This document shows positions 22,405 to 35,855 of a stretch of 64,000 nucleotides of DNA, one piece after another. Origin of the DNA: Oncomelania hupensis (lineage: Eukaryota; Mollusca; Gastropoda; Littorinimorpha; Pomatiopsidae); NCBI GenBank assembly GCA_036898135.1, contig CM072523.1, positions 30,215,649 through 30,279,648 on the forward strand, read 5' to 3'. The notes below the pieces were generated by a model that ran no database searches, was not told where the DNA came from, and was given only the letters and a program-made list of their open reading frames with translations. Every line of letters starts with the position of its first letter. Positions within the stretch are counted from its first letter, which is position 1. The translations under genes and the position numbers were made by a program.

Positions 22405-24013
22405 TGACGTGATGGAACCTGCTTCACTGCTCATCACCTTCATCTGCTTCACTTGTCAGCGGTTGCAGCTTTACAAGTACAGCTTCACCCAGCAGCATCC
22501 ATCCATCCACCAGCTGTAGTTGGCTGCAACAATGAATATGCAGACTGTTTTTGGATGGGGCAGTCGTAGATGAAGGCCATTCATTGACCAGCAGTGTTCC
22601 ATACCAAACACAAACTAGCATGTCGGCCAACCAAGCTCACGTGTCTTCTACAGTGGTTATGTATGAATCAGTATGGGTATATCTGATGTCCTTCATGCCT
22701 CACTTCTGCGTAGTTAACCAGCATCTAATTGATGGTAGGCTGAACTCCTTAAACAGACTCAGAGACTGACTCTTCTGTGTTTGTGTTCTATTATCAGAGT
22801 GTGACTGGTTGGTTTAGCACAACCTTCAAAGTCTATGTACTGGATAACTAGTGGAGTTTCTCAGTTACTGAGTTAGCCATGATTCAGAGTTTATTATTTC
22901 TCAAGAATCTGGATGACTGATTAGTTGCAAAGCTCAGCTGATGTCTAGTTGAGTGTCGGAGCTCAGGAACAATTTGATTGACTGTTCAGTCTGCGTGTGT
23001 GTTAATTGATCAGTTTTCGACATGACCTTGTGATATTATCATCACAGTGTATAATCAGCAGCATCTCATTTGTGCGTCTCGCCAGCCTTATTCAGAATAT
23101 ACCAGTTTGACATTTTCCAGTCATGAGACATTGCAAAGGAACAGTTTGCCAGCTTCATGCAAGCAGCTGCTTTGTATCATCGACCTTGTATAATCATCCA
23201 CCTCATCAGTCCAACAAGTCGGAGAGTGAGAGCATGTTATTGTCAGTTGACTTACATTTATTGTGCGAACATCTAATGAACTTGTGCAAGGCCTTTCATG
23301 TACATAAAAGGCTTGCTAGATTTCTCTTTTGTAATGTTATAACCAATTCTGTCAAATACTTCATAGTTTAAACAAAACACTTCTTGAAATTCTTTATATT
23401 ATATTATCCTCAAGATAGTCATTACTTGTGTAAGTTTTTGTATCAAGTGTTACTAATAAGAGATGTTTTGCTATATCTTTTAACCTGTATTCTATTCTAA
23501 GCAGCAGCACAATTGTCAAATGGCAATGATTTGTTAAAATTTGTATTCGTCTTTATTTTGTTGCTGATTTTGTCTTGTTGATTATTACTTTATACAATAG
23601 TATAAGAAAGACAAAAAAATGTTTCTTCATATTTCATTTAGAGAATAGAAAAACAGCACCAGACTTTTCAAGTATGTGCTAAAATTCCATCATGTTAATA
23701 ATTTATAAATTCATTTATTGTTATTGCTAATTGGCATAACCGAAGAGAAAAATGCCATTGTAGGCCTTGTTTCAGTGTACGATCATAGGATGCTAAAGTG
23801 TTCTCATTTGCACACTCCAAACTGTTATGAGTATGTTTCAAATGAAAGGGGACACGGTGAAAAATCACTAAATGCTGATGATTCTGCCAGCTAAGTTATT
23901 GGTGGACAGATTCACTTCAGGCATTGGCATACATATCAGTTTATATCCAGCTTCTTTCAGCTTGGAGTGTGTGCATCAGGAGAGCTTGCATCCCTTTCTT
24001 TCTTTCTTGAGTA

Positions 24014-24049
24014 GATTAAAGTCCCCGGACACATGGCGTATAGGGGACA
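24014..24049 (+). repeat. Short hairpin repeat GTCCCC...GGGGAC, copy 2
   Basis: ttaaagtccccggacacat then ggcgtataggggac; the hexamer ends are complementary. It lies in the probable KDM6A 3' UTR. Confidence 0.65.
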
Positions 24050-26251
24050 ATGCTTGCATCCCAAGAAACATTACTGTTGAAGGAGTTTTCCTGTCATTCA
24101 CTTTTTGTTGCCCACAAATCAAGAATATGCCTCTTTATCTGATGATGTGGCATTTGCATAGCAAAAGTAGTGCCACAAGTTGTCATGTCTAGCCAGTGGG
24201 AAGAACCATACAGTCAAATATTGCGTGAATTTGAATACATGTTGAAAGGAGAGACTTTTATAACTGGCCAGCTTTGCTTCAGGGACTAATTATGCTTTGC
24301 TTACGCCTTTGTCACAATAATATTTAATGAAATATTCAGGGACATTTTACATCTGCTCCCTTGTACATATAATATATGTTGATGGAATATTTGTTATAGT
24401 GTTCCTTTATATGGGGTATCATCATTTCCCACCATTACATTTCCAATCCCAACATTGGAATAATTTATCTGTTCCACTGGAATAATTTTATCTGTTCCAA
24501 TAATGGGGAATGTGTACTAGCTCATAGAATATTCTTGGTGCAGGAATCATTTAAATCATTTCCCTGCTGCAGCAATCTGATTTTTCACAGGCAGCGTATA
24601 CCATCCATTTTGCTGGTCTATTTGGAGTTTTATCGCCCAGATCGATCACATAATTAAAATACATAATCTTAGATCTATATACACGAGTCATAATGGCATG
24701 ATTAATAACATAATGTTTAATTTAAGAAGTGATGATAAATACCCAGACATTCTTTGATGGGAGGTTTTAGGTGTATTTTGTAGTTTTCTGTCTCATTAGG
24801 CTTTTTTTTTGTATAGTTTGTTTGGTTATTTGTCAGATTGGACATACCTCTGCATTGGCAAATAATAAAGAGCATATGTTCTGTTATAGTAATTTAGAAG
24901 TACAGCAATTAAAGTTTGTATATATGAAAATTAAATGTGTGGGTTTGAAATAAAGTCATATTCATTTCCTTTTAAAGTAATGTTCACGAATGAGAAAACA
25001 ATTGCAGAATCGTCCATTATGTCTTTGATCATTAGATACAAACTATGCAAAATTATAGTAAAACATGCTACATTTTCATCACCGCATAACTATTTTATTA
25101 CAATTGTGGACAGAATATTAAAAGGTTCAAAATTAATATATTTTTATATCTTCAGTTGGCCAGTCTTATTTGCATAACTGCCGAATAAAATTCCAATATT
25201 TGTATGTATCGAATTTCTTGTCCAATATTAATTTTGTGTTTTATTTTTTAAGATATTATTTGTAATTTTTTTTAAAAATATTCTTTTAATATTGATTTGT
25301 ACTTGTCAGAGATTTTGTGTGTGTGTGTGTGCTCAAGAAAAGAAATATTAATATATTTTTTTGCAATTTCGTCCAAATATTGTGGTGAAATTGTCCACCT
25401 TTTCATCTGTGTGAAGTCATTTGTTTGGAATATTTTTATACACACATACGATGTGTTTTATTGCAAGCAGTTTGTGGGCGAGTCTACTGCATAAAAAGCT
25501 AAGAAATATTGACTGTACCAAGAACTTTCTTCTAAGTTTGTAATGGACTTTTGCACTTGTAGACTTGTATTTTTAGAATTACTTCAGTGTATTGTGGTGG
25601 CAAGAAGTGAAACAGATGGTCTAGATTGCCAGTCTGAAGAAAATAGTGTCAGTTTTGCAGTCATATAGAAGACAGTTCAGATTGTTTTTCAAAGTTGTGT
25701 AGAAAGTTTAGACTGGAGTCAGAAGAGTTTTGGCTTTCAGACTTGTAGTTGTAGCAGACAATTTTTCACATTCGTAGAAGAGTCCAGGAAAGGTGGAAAT
25801 GATGTGTGGTGATCAGTTATGTTGGGACATGTGATTGTATTGAAATTATTATGTTGTATGTTAGCAGTATATATTTTGTTTACATGCATTCTTCAATGTT
25901 CACAGTTGATCAGATATAGTTTATTATCAACACTTACATGTTTCAATCTTGCCAGGAATTTGGAAAGTTGATTGTTTGGTCTGATTAATGTTATATAATT
26001 ACTAGAACAGTAGAAGCAAAAATTATATTAAAGCTTTGACCCGAAGTTGCAGATTTTGATTTGGTTAAATATGATTTTCATAGTGTGGCACTAAAAAACG
26101 TATCTGAGCAGTTATATTTTTTTTTATACTGTTGTTTCAGCTTACCCACCTTTTCAGATGGCATCGAAAATAAATCTTAGGTCCTTCATGCATGTGTTGT
26201 AGAAGAACTTGTATTTTGTAATAATGTGTCTTGATCCATGTCTTGTTCAGA

Positions 26252-26257
26252 AATAAA
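26252..26257 (+). terminator. Candidate polyadenylation signal
   Basis: AATAAA in gttcagaaataaagaaatg, about 3.85 kb after the KDM6A stop. It is one of several possible signals; usage is inferred. Confidence 0.35.
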
Positions 26258-27810
26258 GAAATGAATATTGACTTTACAAACATCATCTGTGTCTGTCACA
26301 AAATCTTTTTTTTTTTACTATTGGTATTTTTATGATTTTTACTGGTTTTGCTGATACCAAAATGGCAATTGTTTGTGTGCAGAATATAACTTTCTTCGTA
26401 ACATTTACAACATTTAGAGTAAGTGACTTTTGCAGTCAACAAATAACAAGTTCAGTCCCAAGACTTTTTAAAATAAAAATCATGGCTAGGAACATTTAAG
26501 AAAAGTGTGTTCTTCATTTACGTCATCATGTTCAATGCCAGTCTCAGGAATTTGATGTTGTACAAAAGAGGTTTAACATTTCTTCTAACATCATTAGATA
26601 TTGCTTTCAGCATTCATCTTTTTGATATTGTTGAGTTTGTAGAGCTTGAGGTTTGGAATTGCTCTTTTGAGAACACTGTCATTGTGTCATCACATTTTGC
26701 TCTGTAGTAATTACTGAAATCATTTTTTCGTTCATACTTGTAGCTTGTGTTATAATGCACTCAAGTAACTTATTGAATAACATCATAAAGAGCGAAGCTT
26801 CAAAACACCATTTGTAAATATGCCGTTTTATTTATGATTGTATAATGTTCTTTTTTTGTTCCCATCTACAGAGCCTTTGAAGTAAAGTAGTAGTTGATGG
26901 TCTAGAAAATACAAATATGAATGAATTCAGAAATGAGTGAAGGTCACTTCACTGTAGCAAATCCATACTGCTCATGTGACTGAAATTGTGCGAAGCAATT
27001 GAAAACAAGATAAAAAGTCACCACAAACTGGAAACACAACGTGAAAAAGGATGGCATTTAGTAATAAATGTACAGAGTTTGATGGTGAAAAAAAAAAGAT
27101 TTTGAACAGTTGGAAGGGCAGCCTGCTACATGTATACAGTTTGATGATTAGATACCTTGACCTTGGAGTCGTGAAGAAGAATGCCATATATGTCATGCCA
27201 TATTGTTATTAATAGATGTGAGCTAGCCTGATATATGCAAATGTTAGAAAGGTTCAGTCCTGGAAAATAAACATTGAACAAAGATTTTTTTTTATTGCCT
27301 TTAATTTTAACAGCTGTGATGACAAAGCAGTCTTAACATTGAAGAATAAAGATAAAACCTGGCCTTTGGAGGAAAAAGCCTTCGATGTTGCAGTGTGAAA
27401 CATTGAGCGGAAAGATGTATACCATGTATGGATTGGTAAAGTCTTTTCTTTCCGCAAGAGGAACAGTCTGTTGCTTTTTATACCAAGGCTTGAATGAATA
27501 TGGACAATAGAATATGAGAGGATAATGCCTCAGTTCTGATGTTGTTAAAGAAACATTGTCTAAAACTTGACTAAAGCTGCAAAGGCAGACGGCTGCCAAA
27601 TGCTGGATCAAAAGGTTTGTTACGTGATGGACAAAGATTAATGTGCTTTTCACACACCTGACAGGCGTTGATATTGTTGGATCGGTCATTCATATTGCAT
27701 GAGAATGTAAATATTCCGATATTACAAAGAGTGTTTCAATTTTCTGTCCCTTGAAATGGATGTGGGATAAATATTCATAAATTGTTGCTGTTGTCCGTGT
27801 GAAAGGGATG

Positions 27811-28511
27811 TGCCCAGTTTAAACATTTTACAAATTCAAAGACGTTCCCTGAATACTATTTCTTATAGTAAATGTTTACTGTTCAGTGAACTTTCACTTG
27901 CACTCACAATAAACTCTGGTCTTTTCTATCACACTGTGTGATCCAAGGGTGGCTTGTTGATGTCGAGGTAGAGTGCAGGTCTCCAATGTGGAAATTTCCA
28001 GTGCCAGAAGAACAGGTGTGATTAGATTAGATCCATGCAGGGGGCGACTTACCAGGTCCCCACCCTTTTAAATGAGAGTATAAACCGATGCCTAGTCGTG
28101 CACCCATGCATTCCATCACACAGATTTTAAGGATCCTGACGTTCTGTCCTAGACTGTTAAGTTCCAGTTAAACCAACACACCAAGGTCCTTCCCTTCCTT
28201 TCACCCACACCTGGTCGCCCAGAATTGGGCTCAGTTGTCTGGAAGTTAGACAGTGTGCCTGAGGCAGCAAAAGTTAGATCCTGTATCGGGCATTGCCTTG
28301 AGCAGCTCTTTAGCTTGTAAACTGCTGTATAATAACATAAATTAACTTGTTAATATGAACATGAAATTACGAACACAGAATGGCACGAAAAAAAAGAGGC
28401 CAGAGTTTATTGTGAGTGCAAGTAAAAGTTCAATGAATATTAAAACTTTACTAACAGGAATAGTATGCATATGAAAGGAATGTCTTGGAATTTGAAGGTT
28501 TTAAACTGGAC
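27811..28511. repeat. Foldback: inverted arms of about 118 bp around a SINE-like core
   Basis: Left arm 27811-27928 and right arm 28394-28511 are reverse complements at roughly 80% by eye. The best block is cacttgcactcacaataaac and its complement near 28405-28424. The 465-bp loop contains a family C copy. Confidence 0.8.
27935..28350 (+). repeat. SINE-like repeat, family C
   Basis: Shares gagtataaaccgatgcctagt, cattccatcac, tcctgacgttctgtcctaga, gttagatcctgtatcggg and gccttgagcagctcttt with 37135-37535. Confidence 0.75.
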
Positions 28512-29524
28512 ACGGCTGAATTTATTGGCAGCAGATTTGCTCCTTTAAAATGCTACGCTGCATAGCCAACCTACAGTGAAGAGTCAAGTGTGTAGGTTGA
28601 ACAGTTGTGAGATTTGTTTTCCTTTAAATTTACATATTAAAACATGTATGTCAGGTCCCACCCCATTTCCCTCAAGGTCATATGTTTTGCGGACATTTGG
28701 TTCAATTGGGGTATACTTGGACCATTTTATGGTTGAATGTTGGATATAGTTGTATGTTGGGGTTCATCCTTCATTTCGTACAAGATGACTGGAGAGATTA
28801 ATTCCTTGAAAACAAAGCTACTTGACAAAAAAAAATGGACATGCTCTCAATATGTTTTATATAATTGTGTGTATAAATAATATATGTCTAGTGTTTTTGG
28901 CATACTTTTATAACTGTTATTTTGTATTTTGATGATCAGGAGCACTGTTCTTACATAATCAACAAACATGTCTATTGTTATTGAAATTTGGCTTGAATTC
29001 TAAGATACTGTGATGAATTTTTTTTTTTTTTTTACATTTTGTATGGGGCTAACAATTTTATTAACATTTTATTTCAGATAAAACAAACTGAATTAATTTT
29101 ATTTGAAATTAAGTCAAATGATGTGGATTTTTGGTACAATTTCTCTTCCTTTTATGTGTGTTAATGCTCATGCATGTATGTTTTAATTACTACAGGCTTT
29201 TGTGGACAATTTGGGAAATAAACATATTATTAAACTTTTTTTTTTTTACTCCTCTTATTTTAGAGTGCCGAGTTTCCATTTTGATCTCATTTCATTTCAG
29301 GCTTACTTTGTACAGATTGAGTGCATTATTTTATTTATTTTTTAAGTTATACATTGATTATGAATTTATAATATTATTACATTAGTAATAGTTAATTAAA
29401 TTGTTATTACAAATTAATATTCATTAACAATATTTTCATTTGCATGCTATTTATATACAGAAGTACTTTTTTACAGAACAAAGGTAGCTCTTAGTAATTA
29501 TAGTATCCTCTATTTTGATAAACA

Positions 29525-29718
29525 GCCAAATGCATGCTTGTTTTGAAAACAAAATCCAAATTTAGCAGCTGTTCATTTTGAAGAAAAATAACTGTTGTTT
29601 TGTTTTCTTTGTTAGTGTAAACGGCCAAATGCATGCATATTTTGAAAACAAAATCCAAATTTAGCACCTGTTCATTCTGAAGAAAAAAAAAAGTAGTTTT
29701 GTTTTCTTTGTTAGTTTT
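29525..29718 (+). repeat. Tandem duplication, unit about 100 bp
   Basis: Two adjacent copies of caaatgcatgc, ttttgaaaacaaaatccaaa, tttagca.ctgttcatt and ttttgttttctttgttagt, with few differences. Confidence 0.85.
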
Positions 29719-30076
29719 TATTTTCAATGTATTTACTAAATTGACATTGTACTTCTGATAAATATTGGCAGCCAGTGTTGTTTGTGAGTCATGATTTATT
29801 CGGTGTTGATGTTCAATTTTTGGTGTTTAGGTCTAATCAGTTTATATATCGAGGAAAGCGATAAAGCCTTGCAAAGATTCAAAACGATGTACATTTGTTT
29901 CTGCAGTTAAAAAGAGTTGTTTTCTTTGTGAAATTGTGTACTTGGAAATGTTACTATGGTTTCTTTGTGAATAAAGCGTTGCAAACCTTGAAAGTTATTC
30001 AGTGTTTGTGTTAATATGATGGGTGCGTGCATCTTTGTACTGTGTATTTAGTAAATGATACTGTTTATAATGACAT

Positions 30077-33000
30077 TCCCCCGTTGGGGTGCCATGGTTT
30101 TCTGTATAAATAGTATCCCCATGTCCACTTTGTGCTTTAAATTACCACTATTTCTGTCACCTCATTTGTTCTTTCTCATTCCTAATCTCTTCTACCAATC
30201 TACTATCTTCTTAGCTAGACCAGGCACCTACCTTTGTTTTGAATTCCTCTTTGGGGGTGGCAGGGGTTTCAGTATAAAATAGTGTATCCCCACTTTCTGG
30301 AAATTTAGTGCTTTAAATTCCCACTGTCGCTGTCTTTGTACTTTCTCATTCCTACTCTGTTCTATCAATTTACTATACTATCTACTATCTTCTTCTTCGC
30401 TAGACCAGTCACCTACCTTTTTGTTGAAAACTCTTCCGGGACAAAACTACTCATTTGTTTGTGACCCCTCCCTCCCCCTACCCATCCCCCCCCCCTTCGT
30501 TGGGGTGCCGGGGGTTTCAGTATAAATAGTATCCCCACTTTCTGGAAATTTAGTGCTTTAAATTCCCACTGTCGCTGTCTTTCTCCTTTGTTCTTTCTCA
30601 TTCCTGCTCTGTTCTAACAATCTGCTATACTATCTTCTTCTTCGCTAGACCAGTCACCTACCCTTTTTCTTGAAAACTCTTCCGGGACAAGACTCCTTAT
30701 TTGTGTGTGAGGTCTGCTGGATCAGCTTGGAAATATTGGACGCTTTCTGCCAGGTGGTCACTAGGGCTTCCTATGATATTATTATTTAGCAATGTAGGCA
30801 TTTTATGTGTTTTGTTGATTATTTATAATGATGTTTGTATTCTATTTTGTTTTTGTAAACGGGGGTTCGATAAATTAGAGTATAGCCTCAGCGTCCCCTG
30901 TGTGGGATGTCTTTATTGTAAAGTGACTGGCTAGTGGAGAGCATACCCCTTGGGGTCATGAGCAATCTTGCCACTGTAGATTGTTCAAACCTATAAAGGA
31001 AACAGTGAAAGCCACAGTTGAAAACCTGTCTTTCCTTTATAGGCAAGACGCTTCACTGCGGCAACAGTATCCCCGTTGGAGTGCCGGGGGTTTTCAGCAA
31101 AAATAGTATCCCCACTTTATGGAAATTTAGTGCTTTAAATTCCCACTGTCGCTGTCTTCCTCATTTACTCTTTCCTATTCTTGCTCTGTCCTTCACTCTG
31201 CTATGCTATCTTCTTCTTCGCTAGATCAATGACCTACCTTTTTTCTTGAAAACTCTTCCTGGACAAGACTCCTTGTTTGTGTATGAGGTCTGTTGGATCA
31301 GCTTGGGAGTGTTGGACGCTTTCTGCCGGGTGGTCACTAGGGCTTCCTATGAATGTACTATTTAGCACTATAGGCATTTTATATGTATGTGTTTGGTTGA
31401 TGATTTATAATGATGTTTGTATTCTATTTTGTTTTTGTAACCGGGGTGTTCGCGTAGTTGAGGTCAACCCTCAGCCGTCCCCCGCGTGGGATGTCTTTAT
31501 TGTAAAGTGACTGGCCGGTGGAGGGCATTCAATTTTCCCACTGGGGTTGTTTCAGCAGATCTTTTATGCGGATCGGGGGTTGTCCGGTCCTGATTTGGCT
31601 CGGAAGAGTCCGCTGGACCTAAAGCAACAATAAATCAATCAATCAATCAATCAGTGGAGAGCATTCAGTTTTACCACTTGGGTTGTTTCAGAAGATCTTT
31701 TATGCGGATAGGGGGTTGTCCGGTCCTGATTTGGCTTGGAAGAGTCCGCTGGACCTAAAGCAGTAATCATGTAATGTAATGTAATTTGTGTGTGAGATCT
31801 GTTGGATCAGCTTGGAAATATTGGACGCTTTCTGCCAGGTGGTCACTGGGGCTTCCTATGATGTTATTATTTGGCAATGTAGGCAATTTATATGTATGCG
31901 TTTTGTTGATATTTTATAATGATGTGTGTATTCTATTTTGATTTTGTAAACAGAGGTTCGATAAATTAGAGTATAGCCTCAGCGTCTCCTGCATGGGATA
32001 TCTTTATTGTAAAGTGACCGGCTGGTGGAGTGCCTTCAGTGTTACCACTAGGGTTGTTTCGGAAGATCTTATATGCGGATCGAGGGTGAGTCCTCTTTCA
32101 GCGAAGTTGTGGTCTTGATTTTGTGGTCCTGATTCGGCTCTTTGCAGTCCCATGAACCCTGTAAGCAATGAATTACTAACTAACTAATTTTGTTTTGAAA
32201 ACTCTCCCCAAACTCATTTGTTTATGGAGTCTGTTTGGTCCGCTTGGAGATATTGGATGCTTTCTGCCCAATGGCCACTAGGGCTTTCTATGGTATTATT
32301 ATTTAGCAATGTAGGCATTTATATTTATGTGTCGCTACTCCCCCTCCCTGTGGGGCTGCTGGGGGTTTCTGTATAAATAGTATCCCCACTTTCTGGAAAT
32401 TTAGTGCTTTAAATTCCCACTGTAGCTGTCCTTCTCCTTTGCTTTCTCATTCCTACTCTGTTCTACGATACTATCTTCTCTGCTAGACCAGTCACCTACC
32501 TTACCTATTTTTTTTTCTTGAAAACTTTTCTGGGACAAAACTCTTCATTTGTATGTGAGATCTATTGGATCAGCTTGGGAATATTGGACGCTTTCTGCCA
32601 AATGGTCACTGGGGCAATGTAGGCAATTTATATGTATGTGTTTTGTTCATATTGATGTTTGTATTCTATTTTGTTTTTGTAAATGGGGGTTCGACAAATT
32701 ATAGTATAGCCTCAGAGTGCCCTGCGTTGGATGCCTTTATTGTAAAGTGACCGGCCGGTGGAGTGCCTACAGTGTTACCACTAGAGTTGTTTTAGCAGAT
32801 CTTTTATACGGATCAGGGGTGAGTCCTCTTTCAGGCAAGTTGTGGTCTTGATTTTGTGGTCCTGATTCGGCTCTCTGCAATTCGTTGGACCCAGTAAGCA
32901 ATGAACAACCGAACTAACTATATTTATGTGTTTTGCTAATATTTTATAATGATGTCTATATTCTATTTTGTTTTTGAAAACTAGGGATTGATAAATTGGA

Positions 33001-33190
33001 GTACAGCCTCAGCGTCCTTTGTATGGGATGCCTTTATTGTAAAATGACCTGCTGATGGAATGCCTTCAGTGTTATCATTAGGGTTGTTTCAGCAGATCTT
33101 TTATACAGATCAGGGGTGAGCCCTCTTTCAACCAAGTTGTGGTCCTGATGTAACTATTTGCAATCCGGAAACAATGACTAACTAATTAAA
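30077..33190 (+). repeat. Cluster of about nine family A repeat copies
   Basis: Copies, complete or partial, at about 30077-30245, 30247-30465, 30490-30960, 31068-31648, 31652-31785, 31785-32190, 32190-32320, 32336-32930 and 32930-33190, all on + strand. A complete unit is about 580 bp: a TATAAATAG motif near the 5' end, gctttaaattcccactgtcg, a ttggatcagcttgg block, gttcgataaattagagt, a GGTCC/GGACC-bounded 3' hairpin and a short tail such as (atgta)n, (caat)n or (aact)n. I cannot name the family. Confidence 0.85.
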
Positions 33191-33986
33191 ATGACATTGT
33201 GGTGCATATTACAAGTCAGGGAGAATGAACGCAATAGTTCAGCATCATATGATCGCAGGAAGATCACTTCAGTCTCCTCATCCCCATAAACTTACCTACA
33301 TTCAGCAATGAGAGAAAATAGTAATCCATAAAATGGTTGCAGCGCATGTACACACGGATGAACAAACACTAATACAACAAATGCACACACAGTTTAAATG
33401 GAAGTTTGTGACAGACCAATTAAACATATCAACCAAGCACAGATAGAGTACGTTTTACCTTTGGTCACTTTCCTAAATAAAATCACAAATCAGTAAGTCA
33501 ATGTGCAGGCCTAATTGGACGCCCCTGCCTATTTGGACGCCGGTGTCCCATTGGGTCTGACATAGAAGCCTAATTGGACGCCCCTGCCTATTTGGACGCC
33601 AGCGTCCAATTGGGTCTGACATAGAAGCCTAATTGGACGCCCCCTTGCCTAACTGGATGCCCCAAAATATAAATCGTTGTTTGTATGTAATATTATCCCT
33701 ATGTATGTATGTATGTACAGTATGTATATATGTAATATATGTATGTAATATTATACCTATATAATAAACTGGGAAATGGCGCTCAAATGCTAATGTTCTG
33801 TAATGTAATTGATTCGATCTAATAGAGATGAGGCGATTTGATGATATTATCCACAAAGCAGACATGCAATACTGACTTTAAAGCTCTTCAACAGTGCCTT
33901 TAGTACACAAATGAACTTGTCTGTAAAATAAACTGCTGCCTTCGACGGTAACGCGCTAACAGTTGCCATTGACACATTCGTAGATG

Positions 33987-34180
<194 letters not shown>

Positions 34181-34549
34181 GCAACATCTTCACTTCAATC
34201 ATGGAGTCTCTGTGCCAGTCTGTGGGATTAAAAGAAAAAAGCATGCTGCAATATGATGATGATGATGAAGATGATCTGTTGTTTAAAGTCCTTCGATGTG
34301 TTAGACCTATATATAGGACTGATCTTGTATTATTACGGAAAGATGCAGAGAATAGGGTCCTAGCCCAAAAAACATATTACTTTTTGCTAAAAACTATAAC
34401 ACCAAGACATACATATACACAGTGAAACAGTCACACGCATATATGTATTCAGTTGATATTAAATTACACCACCATTACGTAATGTTATCATATAAGACGA
34501 CGAGGGGGGAAAAAACTTCAAAAAGAAGACTCTAATATTGGTTCTACAG

Positions 34550-34749
34550 CAGGGGTATCCACACTTTTTCATCATGGGATCTACTTATAAAATGACCAAG
34601 CCAAAATGATCTACCTACCATAAAAATACAAAACATATATATAGATAATATAGGCTGACGTCAATTTTTTTTTTTTAATGCTTCGCGATTTACTCACAGT
34701 ACCTTTCCGATCGACCGGTCGATCGCGATCGACGTATTGGGCACCCCTG
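34550..34749. mobile_element. hAT-like MITE nested in the long-TIR element
   Basis: Termini CAGGGGTATCC and GGGCACCCCTG are inverted and hAT-like. Flanks ttctacag (34542-34549) and ttctagag (34750-34757) match at seven of eight bases, as expected for a hAT target duplication. The right half has the perfect palindrome GATCGACCGGTCGATC beside GATCGCGATC. Confidence 0.8.
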
Positions 34750-34966
34750 TTCTAGAGCATACACATGCCGGAAATTCTTACAGTTCTTTGCTAAGGTCAG
34801 ACAGATACAAATTAATTACCTGAATTAGTCTCCTTTGGTATAATTGTCCTAAGTATGTTTTCTTTTATTTATTTATAAATTTTATATTCAACACAGATTG
34901 TCATTTTTCTTATACATACATACATACACGTTATTATGTAAAAAAAAAAAAAAATTTTAAAAGTAA

Positions 34967-35002
34967 ATTTACGTCCCCGGACACATTAAGCGTATAGGGG
35001 AC
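34967..35002 (+). repeat. Short hairpin repeat GTCCCC...GGGGAC, copy 3
   Basis: Same motif as at 24014, inside the long-TIR element. Confidence 0.65.
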
Positions 35003-35602
35003 GGGTGAAACACCACTATGGGTTTATGTCAAATGAAATATGTGCACTCCATATAGGCAGGGGGCGTCCAATTAGGCCTCTATGTCAGACCCAATTGGAC
35101 GCCGGCGTCCAAATAGGCATGGGCGTCCAATTAGGCCTGCACCAGTCAATGCACACTAAATGCTCACAATCACAATGAAAGTATCATATAAGGAGATAGT
35201 TTTCCTCAGAGGCGCTAAACAACACTGAGATTCCAATGTCTCCTGCAATCTTTCGAGAGGACGAGGGGTACGTAGTGGTGCTTGGCGACATTGGGAAATC
35301 CACAGTCTTCTTTCAAAAAGTTTTGATCAGTGGCGCAAGCTAGATCGAGTTCCTTGTTGGTGCATGCTCCAGTGTGATACACCGGCTTCACCAAAGATGT
35401 TTCTCCCCTCTTCAGCTCTAGACTATTAACGAACAATTACATTCTTCATCCCAATCGATCGAGCTGTCGGCTCGCATACAGATTTGATCCTATGCATGTC
35501 CATCCATGACGTACCCCTCCTTCTCAGACCCGGTCTGTCCTCAATATCATTCGGTTCATGAGTCTCGACTGACTCAACATTTTCTCATATACTACTACGG
35601 AG

Positions 35603-35855
35603 TGGTGAAGAAACGGAAACTCCTATGGTATGGCCACGTCACCAGAGCATCAGGCCTTGCAAAGACCATCCTGCAAGGCACGGTGCAAGGAGGCAGAAGT
35701 AGAGGGAGACAGAAAAAGGGGTGGGAGGACAATATTCGAGAATGGACTGGCTTGACACTGAGCGAAGCCATGAGGGTTGCTGAGGACAGAGAAAGATCAT
35801 GGAGTACGCTAGTTAAACGGTCATCTTTGGTACCCCTACGACCTTCAAAATAGGA

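Larger units (their letters stand above)
22405..30050 (+). other. Probable long KDM6A 3' UTR and intergenic sequence
   Basis: About 7.6 kb of AT-rich sequence with no credible coding exon. Polyadenylation signals AATAAA occur at several places, including 26252-26257 and near 29970 (tgtgaataaagcg). How far the UTR runs cannot be told from sequence. It holds a foldback with a SINE-like core at 27811-28511, a tandem duplication at 29525-29718, and one copy of a short GTCCCC/GGGGAC hairpin at 24020. Confidence 0.5.

Noticed and set aside
30701..30934. Cysteine-rich small frames shared between family A copies (30701, 31277, 32565, 59958)
   Set aside because: The frame shifts and breaks between copies, and starts differ; similarity is at the DNA level, so the repeat is probably noncoding.
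30960..31780. Hammerhead-like ribozyme in the family A 3' hairpin
   Set aside because: CTGAT is followed by TTGG and no GAAA is placed to complete the core.
35215..35436. Minus-strand 73-residue cysteine-containing frame
   Set aside because: Amino-acid use is plausible, but there is no recognised domain, no clear splice sites, and it lies just beside a transposon.
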